Below, in pieces: positions 25,285 to 33,634 of a stretch of 64,000 nt of DNA. The stretch's first letter is position 1. Every line of letters begins with the position of its first letter. This DNA comes from SHZI01 sp031409515. Its GTDB lineage: Bacteria > Pseudomonadota > Gammaproteobacteria > Steroidobacterales > GCA-2729495. The notes beneath the pieces were generated by a model, which worked only from the letters and a program-made list of their open reading frames with translations, was not told where the DNA came from and ran no database searches. The DNA lies in assembly GCA_031409515.1 (NCBI GenBank), contig JANNXJ010000057.1:1-64000 (forward strand). Direction: 5' to 3'. Both the position numbers and the translations under genes were made by a program.

Positions 25285-27698
25285 TTGCCGTCCGCGTAAC
25301 GCGCCACACGAAAGCCCACGTCGAGACGACCACTGTCGCCGAAGTCCCGATAGGCCAGCCGGAGTTCGCTGATGCCGCCCTGGCGCCAGCTCGATCCACG
25401 AATCACATGATACTGCCCGTCCGGGGGACCGGTGGGGTCCTGGGCTTCCGGGGCGCCTGTGATGCCCACGGTGTAGCGGTCGTTCACCCACTCCGCCGCA
25501 TTGCCGCCCAGATCAAACAGGCCCAGGGGGCTGGGGGCGAAACTGCCGACAGGGGCCGTTACCGGGAATCCGTCGTCGTAGCCCGGAATCAGCGCGCTGA
25601 CGAAGCCCTTGGCCGACTGATCGGCGAAGTTGCCAGCGCCCGGGGCCGGTGGGTAGGCGTCTCCCCAGGGGTAGCGGCGCGCTCCACCGCCACCGTTGTA
25701 CCGGGCAGCCCACTCCCACTCCGCCTCGGTGGGCAGCCGGTAGCCCGCCGTGACCGGCATGCTCAGCTCGAGCCCACCGTCGGCCTTGCCGCTCTTCGGC
25801 GCGTAGGCCCGGGGCAGCTTCTCCTGGTCGCTGAGCCAGTTGCAGTAAGCCGCAGCGTCTTCCCAGCTCAACATGACGGCGGGGTGCTCACCGCCGGCGA
25901 GCACCTGGTACTTCTCGGCTCCGGAGGTGTGCCGGGGCCGGAAGGCGCGGAACTGGTTGTTGGTCACCTCGCGGATGCCCATATAGAAGGGCCTGGTCAG
26001 GCGCACGTCCCGTTCCGTTTCGTTGGCCCGGCGGCCCTGCTCCCGGCGCGGCGCGCCCAGGCGCAGCGCGCCCGGCTGAAGCAGACGGAGCTCCGTACCA
26101 GAGGCCGTGGCCTTCGCCGGCGGCACCTCGGCGACCACGGCCTGTTCGGGAGTCAGCAGGCGGACCTCGATGAGCCGGGGCAGCCCGGGATCCGGCGTGA
26201 CGTCCACCTTATAAGAGGCGAAGCCTGGCTTGCGCACTTCGAGCCGGTGCCGGACGGCGGGGAGGGACAGCTCTGTCGTGGCCACGCCCACTGACTTGCC
26301 GTCCACCAGCAGCTCCGCGTCGGCGGGGTCGCTGATCACTTTGACGATGCCGATCTGCGCCGTGAGGGCGACACGCACCGTGGCACCCCTGGCCACCGTC
26401 AGGTCCACCCGGGCCGTAGCGGGCGCGTAGCCCGGCTTCACCAGCGCCAGTTCATGCAGCCGGCCGGGCGCGAGTTCGGTCTCGAGAGGCGTCACACCCC
26501 GATAGCGTCCGTCCGCCGTGACGGTGGCGCCGGCGGGCTCGGTGATCACGCGCACGAGTCCGTCGGCTGGTACCAGGGTCAGGCCTTCGAGGGCCTGGGG
26601 CTCGCTGGCCACGACGGATACGAGCCGCGTGAGTGCCTTGAAGCCGTCCTTCTCCAGGACCAGAGTCCGCGTGCCCGGCATCAGCTCCAGACTGGCGGGT
26701 GTCGTCCCCGCACTGACGCCATCCACGAGAACGACAGCACCCGCAGGCACCGTGCTCACGGTGACGACTGCCCAGCCCGGCTTGAGAGGCGCAGTGATCG
26801 TCTGCCGCAATCCGCCACCCTCGACCGTGAGCGTGGTTTCCCAGGGCTGATATCTGGGTGCGACGACGGCAATACGATGAATCCCTGCCGGTACGCCCAG
26901 GTCAGCGAGAGGCGTGCGGCCGACCGGCTTGCCGTCCAGGCTGACCTCGGCAGCCACGACGGGTTGCGTCGTGACCTGGAGGAGGCCCGGGAGACGCGCC
27001 AGGCGCAGCCGAAAATCCTGACTGGCCTCGCCGCCCACCGTGATGTCCAGCGCTGCCTGCGCGTAGCCCTCGGCGCTGGCCGTCACGGCATAGCGGCCGG
27101 GACGGAGCAGGAAGCGGCCACCCAGCCGGATCTCCGGTGCCCCCTCGATGGCGATGCGCGCAACCGCCGGGTCGGTGGCGATCAGCACGGCGCTGGAGGT
27201 CAGGAGCCAGAAGGCGGCAAAGGCCAGGATCACTAACCCGGTGGCAATAGCCCCGGTGCGCCAGGGGTGGCTGCTGCGGGGGGAACTGGCCCTGACCGCC
27301 GGCGGTTCGCTCCGGGGGGGCGAGCCTGGCGTTGCCGCCGGTGCCAGTTCCGGCGGCAGGGTGTCGTAATCGACGCCGCTGAAACGCAGGCTGAAGTCCA
27401 TGCTGCCCGGGGCAAGGCTGCAGCGGATACGCGCGCTGCCAATCCCGATCTCGTCGCCGTCCGCGAGCCACCGCGTCCCGCTGACCGGGGCCTCGTTGAG
27501 GAACACTGGCGTGGACGGGCTGGTCAGTTGCAGGAACGGGCGCTCGTCGAGGACCCCCACCAGCGCGTAGCTCGCGGCGGAGACCGGCCCGGGCACCCGG
27601 AGAGCGGCAGAGGGTCCGGTACCGATCCGCAGGGGCAGATCTGCGTCCCCGGCCGACCGGCTGCCGTTGGCATCCCGGATGGTGATGGTCAGACTCAG
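25281..27698 (-). CDS. FHA-like / PEGA-repeat / SUMF1-like membrane protein
   Basis: A multi-domain protein of about 805 residues. From a CTG start at 27698 an FHA-like domain reads LTITIRDANG, LPLRIGTG and DGDEIGIGSARIRC. It lacks the usual SRxH pair, so binding may be lost. A membrane helix follows (TGAIATGLVILAFAAFWLL), then about five PEGA repeats (for example STVPAGAVVLVDGVSAGTTP) and a SUMF1/formylglycine-generating-like domain (YRLPTEAEWEWAAR, GGNAAEWVNDRY, GSSWRQGG). The catalytic cysteines of the SUMF1 enzyme are absent, so this is a structural domain, probably periplasmic. The only ATG/GTG/TTG option near the start is GTG at 27596, which would cut the FHA fold. CTG overlaps the upstream stop (CTGA) with GAGGA seven bases before it. 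Confidence 0.78.
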   Translation of the reverse strand: MSLTITIRDANGSRSAGDADLPLRIGTGPSAALRVPGPVSAASYALVGVLDERPFLQLTSPSTPVFLNEAPVSGTRWLADGDEIGIGSARIRCSLAPGSMDFSLRFSGVDYDTLPPELAPAATPGSPPRSEPPAVRASSPRSSHPWRTGAIATGLVILAFAAFWLLTSSAVLIATDPAVARIAIEGAPEIRLGGRFLLRPGRYAVTASAEGYAQAALDITVGGEASQDFRLRLARLPGLLQVTTQPVVAAEVSLDGKPVGRTPLADLGVPAGIHRIAVVAPRYQPWETTLTVEGGGLRQTITAPLKPGWAVVTVSTVPAGAVVLVDGVSAGTTPASLELMPGTRTLVLEKDGFKALTRLVSVVASEPQALEGLTLVPADGLVRVITEPAGATVTADGRYRGVTPLETELAPGRLHELALVKPGYAPATARVDLTVARGATVRVALTAQIGIVKVISDPADAELLVDGKSVGVATTELSLPAVRHRLEVRKPGFASYKVDVTPDPGLPRLIEVRLLTPEQAVVAEVPPAKATASGTELRLLQPGALRLGAPRREQGRRANETERDVRLTRPFYMGIREVTNNQFRAFRPRHTSGAEKYQVLAGGEHPAVMLSWEDAAAYCNWLSDQEKLPRAYAPKSGKADGGLELSMPVTAGYRLPTEAEWEWAARYNGGGGARRYPWGDAYPPAPGAGNFADQSAKGFVSALIPGYDDGFPVTAPVGSFAPSPLGLFDLGGNAAEWVNDRYTVGITGAPEAQDPTGPPDGQYHVIRGSSWRQGGISELRLAYRDFGDSGRLDVGFRVARYADGK

Positions 27699-30022
27699 AT
27701 GGCTTCCTCACAGCGCACGGTGATGGGTTCGGCGCTGCCACCCGCAGGAATCACCACACTGCGACGCACGTCGCGATAACCGTCCCGGGTGCCAACGATG
27801 ACGTAGGCGCCGGGCCGCAGGTCGACGGTCCGCGTCGTGAAGGTGCCGAGATCACCGACCTTGTAGATGACCACGCTGGTGAGATTGTCCGACTGAAGCT
27901 GCACGGGCACCGGCTGGGCTGCCGCGGCAATGAGGGCCTTCAGGCGCGTGATCTGACCACTGAGCACCGGACCTTTGGGATTCACAGCCTCAGCCTCGGT
28001 GATGACACCCCGCGCCACCGCAACGACTGCGTCATCATTGAAGCGCTCGCCGCTGGCGAGTTGTCGTTCCAGCTGGCGGTTCAGTTCGGCCCGCTCTTCG
28101 GCAGCTTTGCGGCCGGCCTTCGCGGCGGCCAGGGTGTTGTCCAGCGCCAGCAGGGCGCTGTACTGATCGGAGGCCTCACTCCAGCGTTCCGCTGCCGCCA
28201 GGCGCTGCGCTTCGGCCTGCAGAGCGTTGAGCCGGCCACGCCGCTCATCGCCGTCGAGCTGTTCGAGCCCGCTGCGTGCACCGGCATCCCCCGGACGGAG
28301 TGCGAGGGCCCGGTTCAGTGCGCTGCGGGCCTTGGCCGTGCGTCCGGCAGCGACTGCCGCGAGACCCTGGGCCATCGCCCGCTCAAACTCGCTGGCCGAG
28401 CGGCTGGCATCGAGGCGGGCCAGCGCGGCGCGGGCGGGCGCCCAGTCGGTATCGAGCCCAAGGACGCGGGTGTAAGCGGCCCGGGCGGCGGCCTGATCTC
28501 CCGCCGTTTCCCGCGCGGCGGCCTCCGCCATCGCCGCCAGCACCTTGTCGAGCTGCTGGCTGCGGGCGAGCCCCCGGGTCGCCGCCGGCTCGCCGGGACG
28601 GATGAGCAGCGCCTGCCCAAAGGCCGCGATGGCGGCCGGCTGGTCCCCTCGGGTATAGGCCTCCTGGCCTGCCTTGAGGGCGACCGCCAGGGCGGCAGGC
28701 GCGCCGGTGACCAGCTCGGTAAACAGGCCTGCCGCCGCCGTGAAGCTCGCCGCCGCACCCGGGAAGTCCCGGCCGCTGAACTGCGTGTCGCCCAGCGCGG
28801 CGAGCCGCCGGGCTTCGAGCCAACCGGCACCACCCCAGCGGTCTGCTCCGGCGGCTTGCGCGGCGTTCTCGGCACGCACGCGCTCAGCCAGGGCGGCGCT
28901 CGCGAGGGCGCGCTGGTCCATGGCTGGCGGGATGGCGGTCGCGGGTGCAGCGGGCGCCGCGACAGGCGGCCGGGAGCCGGATGCGGGCAGCGGCCCCCGC
29001 TCCGTCACGACGCCGGGCAGCCAGAAAACGACCGCGACGACACCCGCCAGCAAGGCGAGGAAGCCAATGACCACCAGTACCGGCACCCGTGCTCCTGGGC
29101 GGCCAGCCGGGTGGCCTGCCGACGACATGGCTGCCGGGGACAGCTCGGGCAGCGGAGTGGCAGGCGGGAGAGGCGTCGGGCTGCGGGCCGCGTCAGCAGC
29201 AATCTCTGCGAGCAGGGCCCGAATGGAGCCCAGGCTACCGGGCCGCCGGGCAGGCGTCTTCTCGAGCAGCGCCGCAACCAGTCGGGTCAGCGCCTCGGGC
29301 ACTGCCTGGCCCTGACCGTCCACGCCGAGGCGGGCCGGCACCTCGGACTCGATGCGGGCGGCCGTGATACCCGGGTGGAACGGCGGGTGGCCGGCCAGCA
29401 GGTCGTAGAGCAGAGCGCCGAGACTGTAGATGTCGTCCGCTGCAGTGGGCGGCGAACCTGCCAGTTGCTGGGGACTGACACTGGAGAGCGACACCGGGGC
29501 CGCGTCGGAATCCGGCAGCGCGGAGCTGCGGAAGTCCGTGAGTCGCCAGCGTCCCTGGGCAGCGGGGAGGGCATCGCGGAGCACGTTGCCCGCTTTCAGG
29601 TCGCCGTGGGTGAGGCCCTGAGCATGGACATACTGCAGGGCGTCCGCCACATCGCGGATGGCGCTGACGATCTGCTGATAACCCGCACCACGGAGGTCGG
29701 CAAGGGTGCCGCCGGCAGCCAGCTCGAGGGCCACGCAGGCCAGACTGCCGTCGGCAACGACTGCCAGCGGCCGCACGATGCCCGGGTGAACCAGCCGGCT
29801 CAGCCGGTCCGCGTCGTCCTGCAGACCCAGGACGAGCGCGGCTGCCGCCGCGTCGTCGGCGGCGGCCTGAATACGCAGGGCAATCTCGCTGCCGGTACTG
29901 CTGTCCGTGGCCGCCCAGACCTCGGCACTGCCGCCACGGCCCAGCAGCCGCTGGAGCTGAAAGCGCCCCGCCAGTAGCTCACCCGCGGCGAGTTGTCGAC
30001 TGCGGTCCGGCAAGCTGCCCAA
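27695..30022 (-). CDS. Kinase-like membrane protein with TPR and PEGA-like regions
   Basis: Layout of the 775-residue protein: kinase fold (about 18-275), membrane helix (about 313-335, VPVLVVIGFLALLAGVVAVV), TPR-like helical repeats (about 400-690) and a C-terminal PEGA-like sandwich. The glycine loop GRGGSAEVW (28-36), catalytic loop HGDLKAGNVL (139-148) and the aspartate of the DFG position are present. However, the beta-3 lysine is replaced by Arg50 (IALRIQ), the helix-C glutamate is unclear, and DFG reads DFR. It may bind nucleotide without efficient phosphotransfer. The TTG at 30022, five bases after the upstream stop, is the best start I can find but has no strong ribosome-binding site. 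Confidence 0.75.
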   Translation of the reverse strand: MGSLPDRSRQLAAGELLAGRFQLQRLLGRGGSAEVWAATDSSTGSEIALRIQAAADDAAAAALVLGLQDDADRLSRLVHPGIVRPLAVVADGSLACVALELAAGGTLADLRGAGYQQIVSAIRDVADALQYVHAQGLTHGDLKAGNVLRDALPAAQGRWRLTDFRSSALPDSDAAPVSLSSVSPQQLAGSPPTAADDIYSLGALLYDLLAGHPPFHPGITAARIESEVPARLGVDGQGQAVPEALTRLVAALLEKTPARRPGSLGSIRALLAEIAADAARSPTPLPPATPLPELSPAAMSSAGHPAGRPGARVPVLVVIGFLALLAGVVAVVFWLPGVVTERGPLPASGSRPPVAAPAAPATAIPPAMDQRALASAALAERVRAENAAQAAGADRWGGAGWLEARRLAALGDTQFSGRDFPGAAASFTAAAGLFTELVTGAPAALAVALKAGQEAYTRGDQPAAIAAFGQALLIRPGEPAATRGLARSQQLDKVLAAMAEAAARETAGDQAAARAAYTRVLGLDTDWAPARAALARLDASRSASEFERAMAQGLAAVAAGRTAKARSALNRALALRPGDAGARSGLEQLDGDERRGRLNALQAEAQRLAAAERWSEASDQYSALLALDNTLAAAKAGRKAAEERAELNRQLERQLASGERFNDDAVVAVARGVITEAEAVNPKGPVLSGQITRLKALIAAAAQPVPVQLQSDNLTSVVIYKVGDLGTFTTRTVDLRPGAYVIVGTRDGYRDVRRSVVIPAGGSAEPITVRCEEAI

Positions 30023-30026
30023 TGCG

Positions 30027-31274
30027 CTACTGCGGCGCCAGCCCGGGCTCAGCCGCGGCCTGGGGCGCGACCAGGGGCTCGGGCACCGGCACGCCGGTTT
30101 CAGCCGCGTAGATTTCCCGGAGCAGCCGTCGCCATTCTTGGTAGCGGGCTTCGGCCGTGCCGGTGAGGCGCCGGGTCTGCCCTTCCACTTCCACGACCAG
30201 CGGCTCGGCCTCCGCATTGAACCCGGCCCCGGCCTCCTTGAGGGCATCGAGACTCACACTGGCCTCCCCGCCCTTTTCCATGGCGCTCTTGATCCCTTCG
30301 AAACCACCGAGGACCCCGGCCATGGTGACGGCGCTGTTGCTGCCACCACTACTCTCGTAAAGAATCGCCGCCAGCAGCGCGGCAGCGCCGGCCGCACCGC
30401 GCACGAACGCCGAGCGGCGCAGATCCTGATAGCGGATCATTTCCTCCCGGGACATTTTCCGCCAGTCTTCGTAGGGCTTGCCGAGTTCGTAATAAAGATT
30501 CGCGTAGTACTCGTTGAGCGCATCCAGAAGCGCGTATTCCCGATCCCGCACCGCGCGCATCCGCCCGACCATCGGGTCGTCGGCGGCCGGCAGGCGCCGG
30601 GGCCGGTAGATACCCGACTTGTCCTGCTCGAGCAGCTCCGCGAAGGCCGCCGGAACGAGTTCGGCGCCGTAGCGCAGCTCCGCGACGTTGCGCACCGTGG
30701 TCAGTTCCTTGCGGGACAGCCCGCGGCGGACTTCCAGCAGGTCGTTCGCGATCTCGTTATAAAGACTCTGGTAGGGATCCTGGCCCGTCTCCCGGTACTT
30801 CGAGTAGGCCTTTTCGGGAACTGTCGTGGCGTACTTCTTGTTCAGCCACTCCCTGCCGGTGGCGTCCCAGGCGCCCACGCGAAGCACGGCATCGAGGCCG
30901 TCAGACTTGTCGATCCGGCCCCAGACCGTAACGTCGACGGCCTCGGACCGCTCCGGAACCACCCACACCGAACCCCACTGACCACTGCCCTCCAGCGTGT
31001 TCTTCAGCTGGTAAGGCATGTAACGCGCCTCGGCCTGGCGCACCTCGGGAAACACCAGCTTCTTTTCGTCGGGCGGGCTGCCAGCCTCTACGCCCGGGTC
31101 GAAGAGAATGATGCCGACATCCAGACGCTCGTCATCCGGCACTTCGGCTGCGGCCCGGATGAGGTCGGTCTGTTCGTAGTCGATCGTGCGGCCCACGGAA
31201 CAGCCAGCCAGGGTAAAAGCACCGGCGCAGAGCAGGACAGTCAGCAGTCGGCCCGGTTGCAGTCGGTGGCTCAC
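30027..31274 (-). CDS. Large lipoprotein of unknown function
   Basis: The 415-residue product has a lipoprotein signal (LLTVLLCAGAFTLAGC) with lipobox LAGC, so it is anchored to a membrane on the periplasmic side. The first half contains mixed strands and helices (DVGIILFDPG, YMPYQLKNTLEGSGQWGSVWVV). This recalls the periplasmic helper proteins that assess cell-envelope components, but I cannot name a family. A hydrophobic stretch (AAGAAALLAAILYES) lies near residue 300, and the C-terminus is Ala/Pro-rich. GTG at 31274 overlaps the TGA of the upstream gene (GTGA). Confidence 0.75.
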   Translation of the reverse strand: MSHRLQPGRLLTVLLCAGAFTLAGCSVGRTIDYEQTDLIRAAAEVPDDERLDVGIILFDPGVEAGSPPDEKKLVFPEVRQAEARYMPYQLKNTLEGSGQWGSVWVVPERSEAVDVTVWGRIDKSDGLDAVLRVGAWDATGREWLNKKYATTVPEKAYSKYRETGQDPYQSLYNEIANDLLEVRRGLSRKELTTVRNVAELRYGAELVPAAFAELLEQDKSGIYRPRRLPAADDPMVGRMRAVRDREYALLDALNEYYANLYYELGKPYEDWRKMSREEMIRYQDLRRSAFVRGAAGAAALLAAILYESSGGSNSAVTMAGVLGGFEGIKSAMEKGGEASVSLDALKEAGAGFNAEAEPLVVEVEGQTRRLTGTAEARYQEWRRLLREIYAAETGVPVPEPLVAPQAAAEPGLAPQ

Positions 31275-32260
31275 TGGGGCTTCATGCCCATCACTTTGCG
31301 GTACTCGTCCCAGAGTGCCTCGCGTATCGCCGGATCCTGCTCTGCCATGGCCGCCTCCCGCAGCTGCCGGGCGACCTGATCCTCGCCGGTGCCCTCCCGG
31401 GGGATGTCCGCGGGCAGGGTGTCGGGAGCGGCACCGCTGCCACCCGAGCCCTTGACGCCACCGCTTGCATCCCCGGTGGACGGGCCGGTGCCCGGGCCGC
31501 CCGACCCGGGGGCGCCGGCTGCCGTGTCGTCCGGTGTTCCCGGCTCACCATCGGGACCCACGCCCTGATCGCCACCAGGACTCTGCCCTGCTTTGGAGCC
31601 GGAACCCTGGCCGGAACCCTGGCCGGAACCCTGGCCGCTGCCAGCGGTTGGCGTGCCCGTCTCACCGCCGATGCCGCCGGAGGTCCCAATGCCACCGATG
31701 CTGCCCAGGCCGCCGGGGATGCCCACGCCCATGCCGGGACCCGACACACTCACGTCCGGACCGCTGCTGCCCCGGCCGGCGGTCTTGACCGCGCTGGTAT
31801 CACTGCCTTGCTGCGTCTCGGCGGCGCGGCCCGAGCCCTGGCCCGACTTGGCCATGGCTTCCCGCTCCCGGCCGATCTCACCGTCGAAGTCACCGAGGGA
31901 TTTGTCGAAGACGGCGCCCGGGTCGCCACCGCCACCGGACCCACTGCTGGCGGAGGGTCCGGCGCCGGTCGGACCTGCACCTGTTTGGCCAGTTCCCGCC
32001 TTGCCAGTTCCGGACTGAGTGGATCCGGACTGAGTGGATCCAGACTGACCGGATCCAGACTGGCTCGCACCAGTCTTACCCGCTCCCGACTGGCCCGCGG
32101 GGGCACTGGAACCCGACGAGCCGCTGCTGCCCGACGAGCCCGGGCTGGAGGGGGAACCGGTGGTGCCGGCGGGGGGTTGCATGGAGGTGCTGCTGCAGGC
32201 GGCCAGCCCGACGGCTGCCGCCAGGAGGATGACTGGGGTGAGGCTCCGTTGCATGTCCAT
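31271..32260 (-). CDS. Gly/Ser/Thr-rich lipoprotein (first gene of operon)
   Basis: The 329-residue product has a lipoprotein signal with lipobox LAAC (cysteine at about 22). A long low-complexity region follows, made of repeats such as SGSTQSGSTQ and GSGQGSGQ, with a short charged segment (DKSLGDFDGEIGRERE) in the middle. The acidic helical C-terminus contains QVARQLREAAMAEQDP. The linker may span the periplasm or peptidoglycan. The repeats are also visible at DNA level as short direct repeats around 31594-31640 and 32015-32050. It begins the nine-gene minus-strand operon and is divergent from the MaoC-type gene, with about 120 bp between. Confidence 0.75.
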   Translation of the reverse strand: MDMQRSLTPVILLAAAVGLAACSSTSMQPPAGTTGSPSSPGSSGSSGSSGSSAPAGQSGAGKTGASQSGSGQSGSTQSGSTQSGTGKAGTGQTGAGPTGAGPSASSGSGGGGDPGAVFDKSLGDFDGEIGREREAMAKSGQGSGRAAETQQGSDTSAVKTAGRGSSGPDVSVSGPGMGVGIPGGLGSIGGIGTSGGIGGETGTPTAGSGQGSGQGSGQGSGSKAGQSPGGDQGVGPDGEPGTPDDTAAGAPGSGGPGTGPSTGDASGGVKGSGGSGAAPDTLPADIPREGTGEDQVARQLREAAMAEQDPAIREALWDEYRKVMGMKPQ

Positions 32261-32382
32261 GGCGTGATGCCCGCTCGGTGGTGAGCCGAAGTATAGCGCC
32301 GGGGCTGGCGCGACCGGTGGGGCACTCTGCTAGCATCGTTGCAGCGCGATATAGCGCGGTCCAACTTCCGGAGAACGACATA

Positions 32383-32850
32383 ATGGCGCTTGCCGACGCC
32401 CTCAGTTTCCTGCGGTCCCGTGTGGGCCAGGAAATCCACACCAGTGACTGGCTCACCATTGATCAGGCGCTGATCGACGGTTTCGCCGATGCCACCAGGG
32501 ACCGCCAGTGGATCCACGTGGACCCAGAGCGGGCCGCCACCGAGTCCCCCTATGGGCAGACGATCGCCCACGGCTACCTCACGGTGTCCCTGTACCCTTT
32601 TCTGCGCGGCCTGGTCGACGCGGGCAAGCCCCTGGCGCCCGGTGTGCAGCGGGTGATCAACTACGGCATCAACAAGCTGCGCTTCCCGAACGCGGTCGTG
32701 GCCGGCAGCCGCGTCCGCGCCCACTGCAAGCTCCTCTCGGCGGAAGAAGCCAAGGGCAGTCTGGAGCTCATCGAGGAGTATTCCGTGGAGATCGAGGGGC
32801 AGGAGCGCCCGGCCTGCGTCGCCGAGTGCATCATGCGCCTCTACTTTTGA
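32383..32850 (+). CDS. MaoC-type (R)-specific enoyl-CoA hydratase
   Basis: The 155-residue hot-dog-fold protein has the hydratase-2 motif DATRDRQWIHVDPERA followed by SPYGQTIAHGYLTVSL, with the catalytic Asp and His in place. It hydrates trans-2-enoyl-CoA to (R)-3-hydroxyacyl-CoA, as used in polyhydroxyalkanoate or fatty-acid metabolism. GGAG precedes the ATG at 32383. Its stop overlaps the start of the crotonase-family gene (TTGA), so the two are translationally coupled. Confidence 0.9.
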   Translation: MALADALSFLRSRVGQEIHTSDWLTIDQALIDGFADATRDRQWIHVDPERAATESPYGQTIAHGYLTVSLYPFLRGLVDAGKPLAPGVQRVINYGINKLRFPNAVVAGSRVRAHCKLLSAEEAKGSLELIEEYSVEIEGQERPACVAECIMRLYF

Positions 32851-33617
32851 ACGACATCCTGCTGGTTGAGCACCGGGGTGACCGGCTGCAGGTCACCATC
32901 AACCGTCCCGAGCGGCGCAACGCCCTCTCCCTCGAACTGCTGGACCGTCTCGGCGAGACCTTCACGCGTTACGCGGCAGACCCCACGCTGAAGTGCGCCG
33001 TCCTGACCGCCGCCGGTGACCGCTGCTTTGCTGCCGGTGGCGACCTCCGGGAACTGGCTGCCGTCCGCAGTGAAGCCGACACCCTGGCCATGTCCCGCCG
33101 GGCCCGCGCTGCGCTGGCTGCCGTGCGCTGTTTTCCGGTCCCGGTGCTGGCCGCGCTGAACGGCCACGCGCTGGGCGGCGGGGCCGAGCTCGCCCTGGCC
33201 TGCGACCTGCGGGTCGCCACCCCCCAGACGGAACTCGGGTTCCTCCAGGCCCAGCTGAACGTCACGACGGCCTGGGGCGGTGGCATCGATCTCCTGGCTT
33301 TGCTGGGCCCGGCGCGGGGCCTGGCACTGCTCCTGGAAGCCCGGCGCCTGCCGGCGGCGGAAGCGCTGCACCTTGGTTTGCTGGAACGGGTGTGCGGTCC
33401 CGAGGAATCCCTCGCCGCCTGCACGGACGGTTTTCTCGCGCCCCTGCTGCAGCGGCCGGTCCAGGTACTGCGCGCCTACAAGACGCTGGCTCGCGAAGCG
33501 CGCCAGGCCCTGCACGAGCGCCTGGCCGCTGTTGAGGAGGGCGGCTTCACCACCACCTGGACCCACCCCGACCACTGGTCCGCAGCGGAACGCGCGCTCG
33601 GTCCCAAGCCCGGGTAG
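32847..33617 (+). CDS. Crotonase-family protein (enoyl-CoA hydratase/isomerase-like)
   Basis: The 256-residue crotonase-fold protein acts on acyl-CoA substrates in the cytoplasm. The oxyanion-hole segments are clear (CFAAGGDLREL near residue 57 and GHALGGGAELALACD near 100). The position of the first catalytic glutamate of enoyl-CoA hydratases reads LQAQLNVTTAWGG rather than PE-L-G-PGGG, so classical hydration is doubtful. Decarboxylases of the ethylmalonyl/methylmalonyl type are an alternative. It starts at TTG 32847, overlapping the hydratase stop (TTGA). Its TAG stop falls inside a dispersed repeat shared with the convergent fadD. Confidence 0.82.
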   Translation: MNDILLVEHRGDRLQVTINRPERRNALSLELLDRLGETFTRYAADPTLKCAVLTAAGDRCFAAGGDLRELAAVRSEADTLAMSRRARAALAAVRCFPVPVLAALNGHALGGGAELALACDLRVATPQTELGFLQAQLNVTTAWGGGIDLLALLGPARGLALLLEARRLPAAEALHLGLLERVCGPEESLAACTDGFLAPLLQRPVQVLRAYKTLAREARQALHERLAAVEEGGFTTTWTHPDHWSAAERALGPKPG

Positions 33618-33634
33618 GCGCTCCTACGAGCGCA
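33612..33634. repeat. GTAGGAGCG-family palindromic repeat between convergent genes
   Basis: GGGTAGGCGCTCCTACGAGCGCA contains the near-palindrome GTAGGCGCTCCTAC. One TAG (33615-33617) ends the crotonase-family gene on the plus strand. The other TAG, read on the minus strand (33626-33624), ends fadD. One short element therefore stops two convergent genes. Confidence 0.75.

Noticed and set aside
25281..27596. Active formylglycine-generating enzyme for sulfatases
   Set aside because: Catalytic cysteines are absent and no sulfatase gene is near.
28061..29977. 638-residue open frame opposite the kinase-like gene
   Set aside because: Arg/Gly-rich antisense composition; the minus strand has kinase, TPR and PEGA patterns.
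31594..31640. Possible CRISPR-like array of short direct repeats
   Set aside because: The repeats encode GSGQ units inside a lipoprotein gene and have no spacers of regular length.
20716..32260. Zorya-type defence system because of the MotA/TolQ-like subunit
   Set aside because: No MotB-like peptidoglycan-binding partner, no ZorC or ZorD-type protein and no helicase or nuclease in the operon.
20716..32260. Regulatory arm of a type VI secretion system, which uses FHA and threonine kinase proteins
   Set aside because: No sheath, tube, baseplate or ClpV genes in the window, and the kinase-like protein has a degraded active site.
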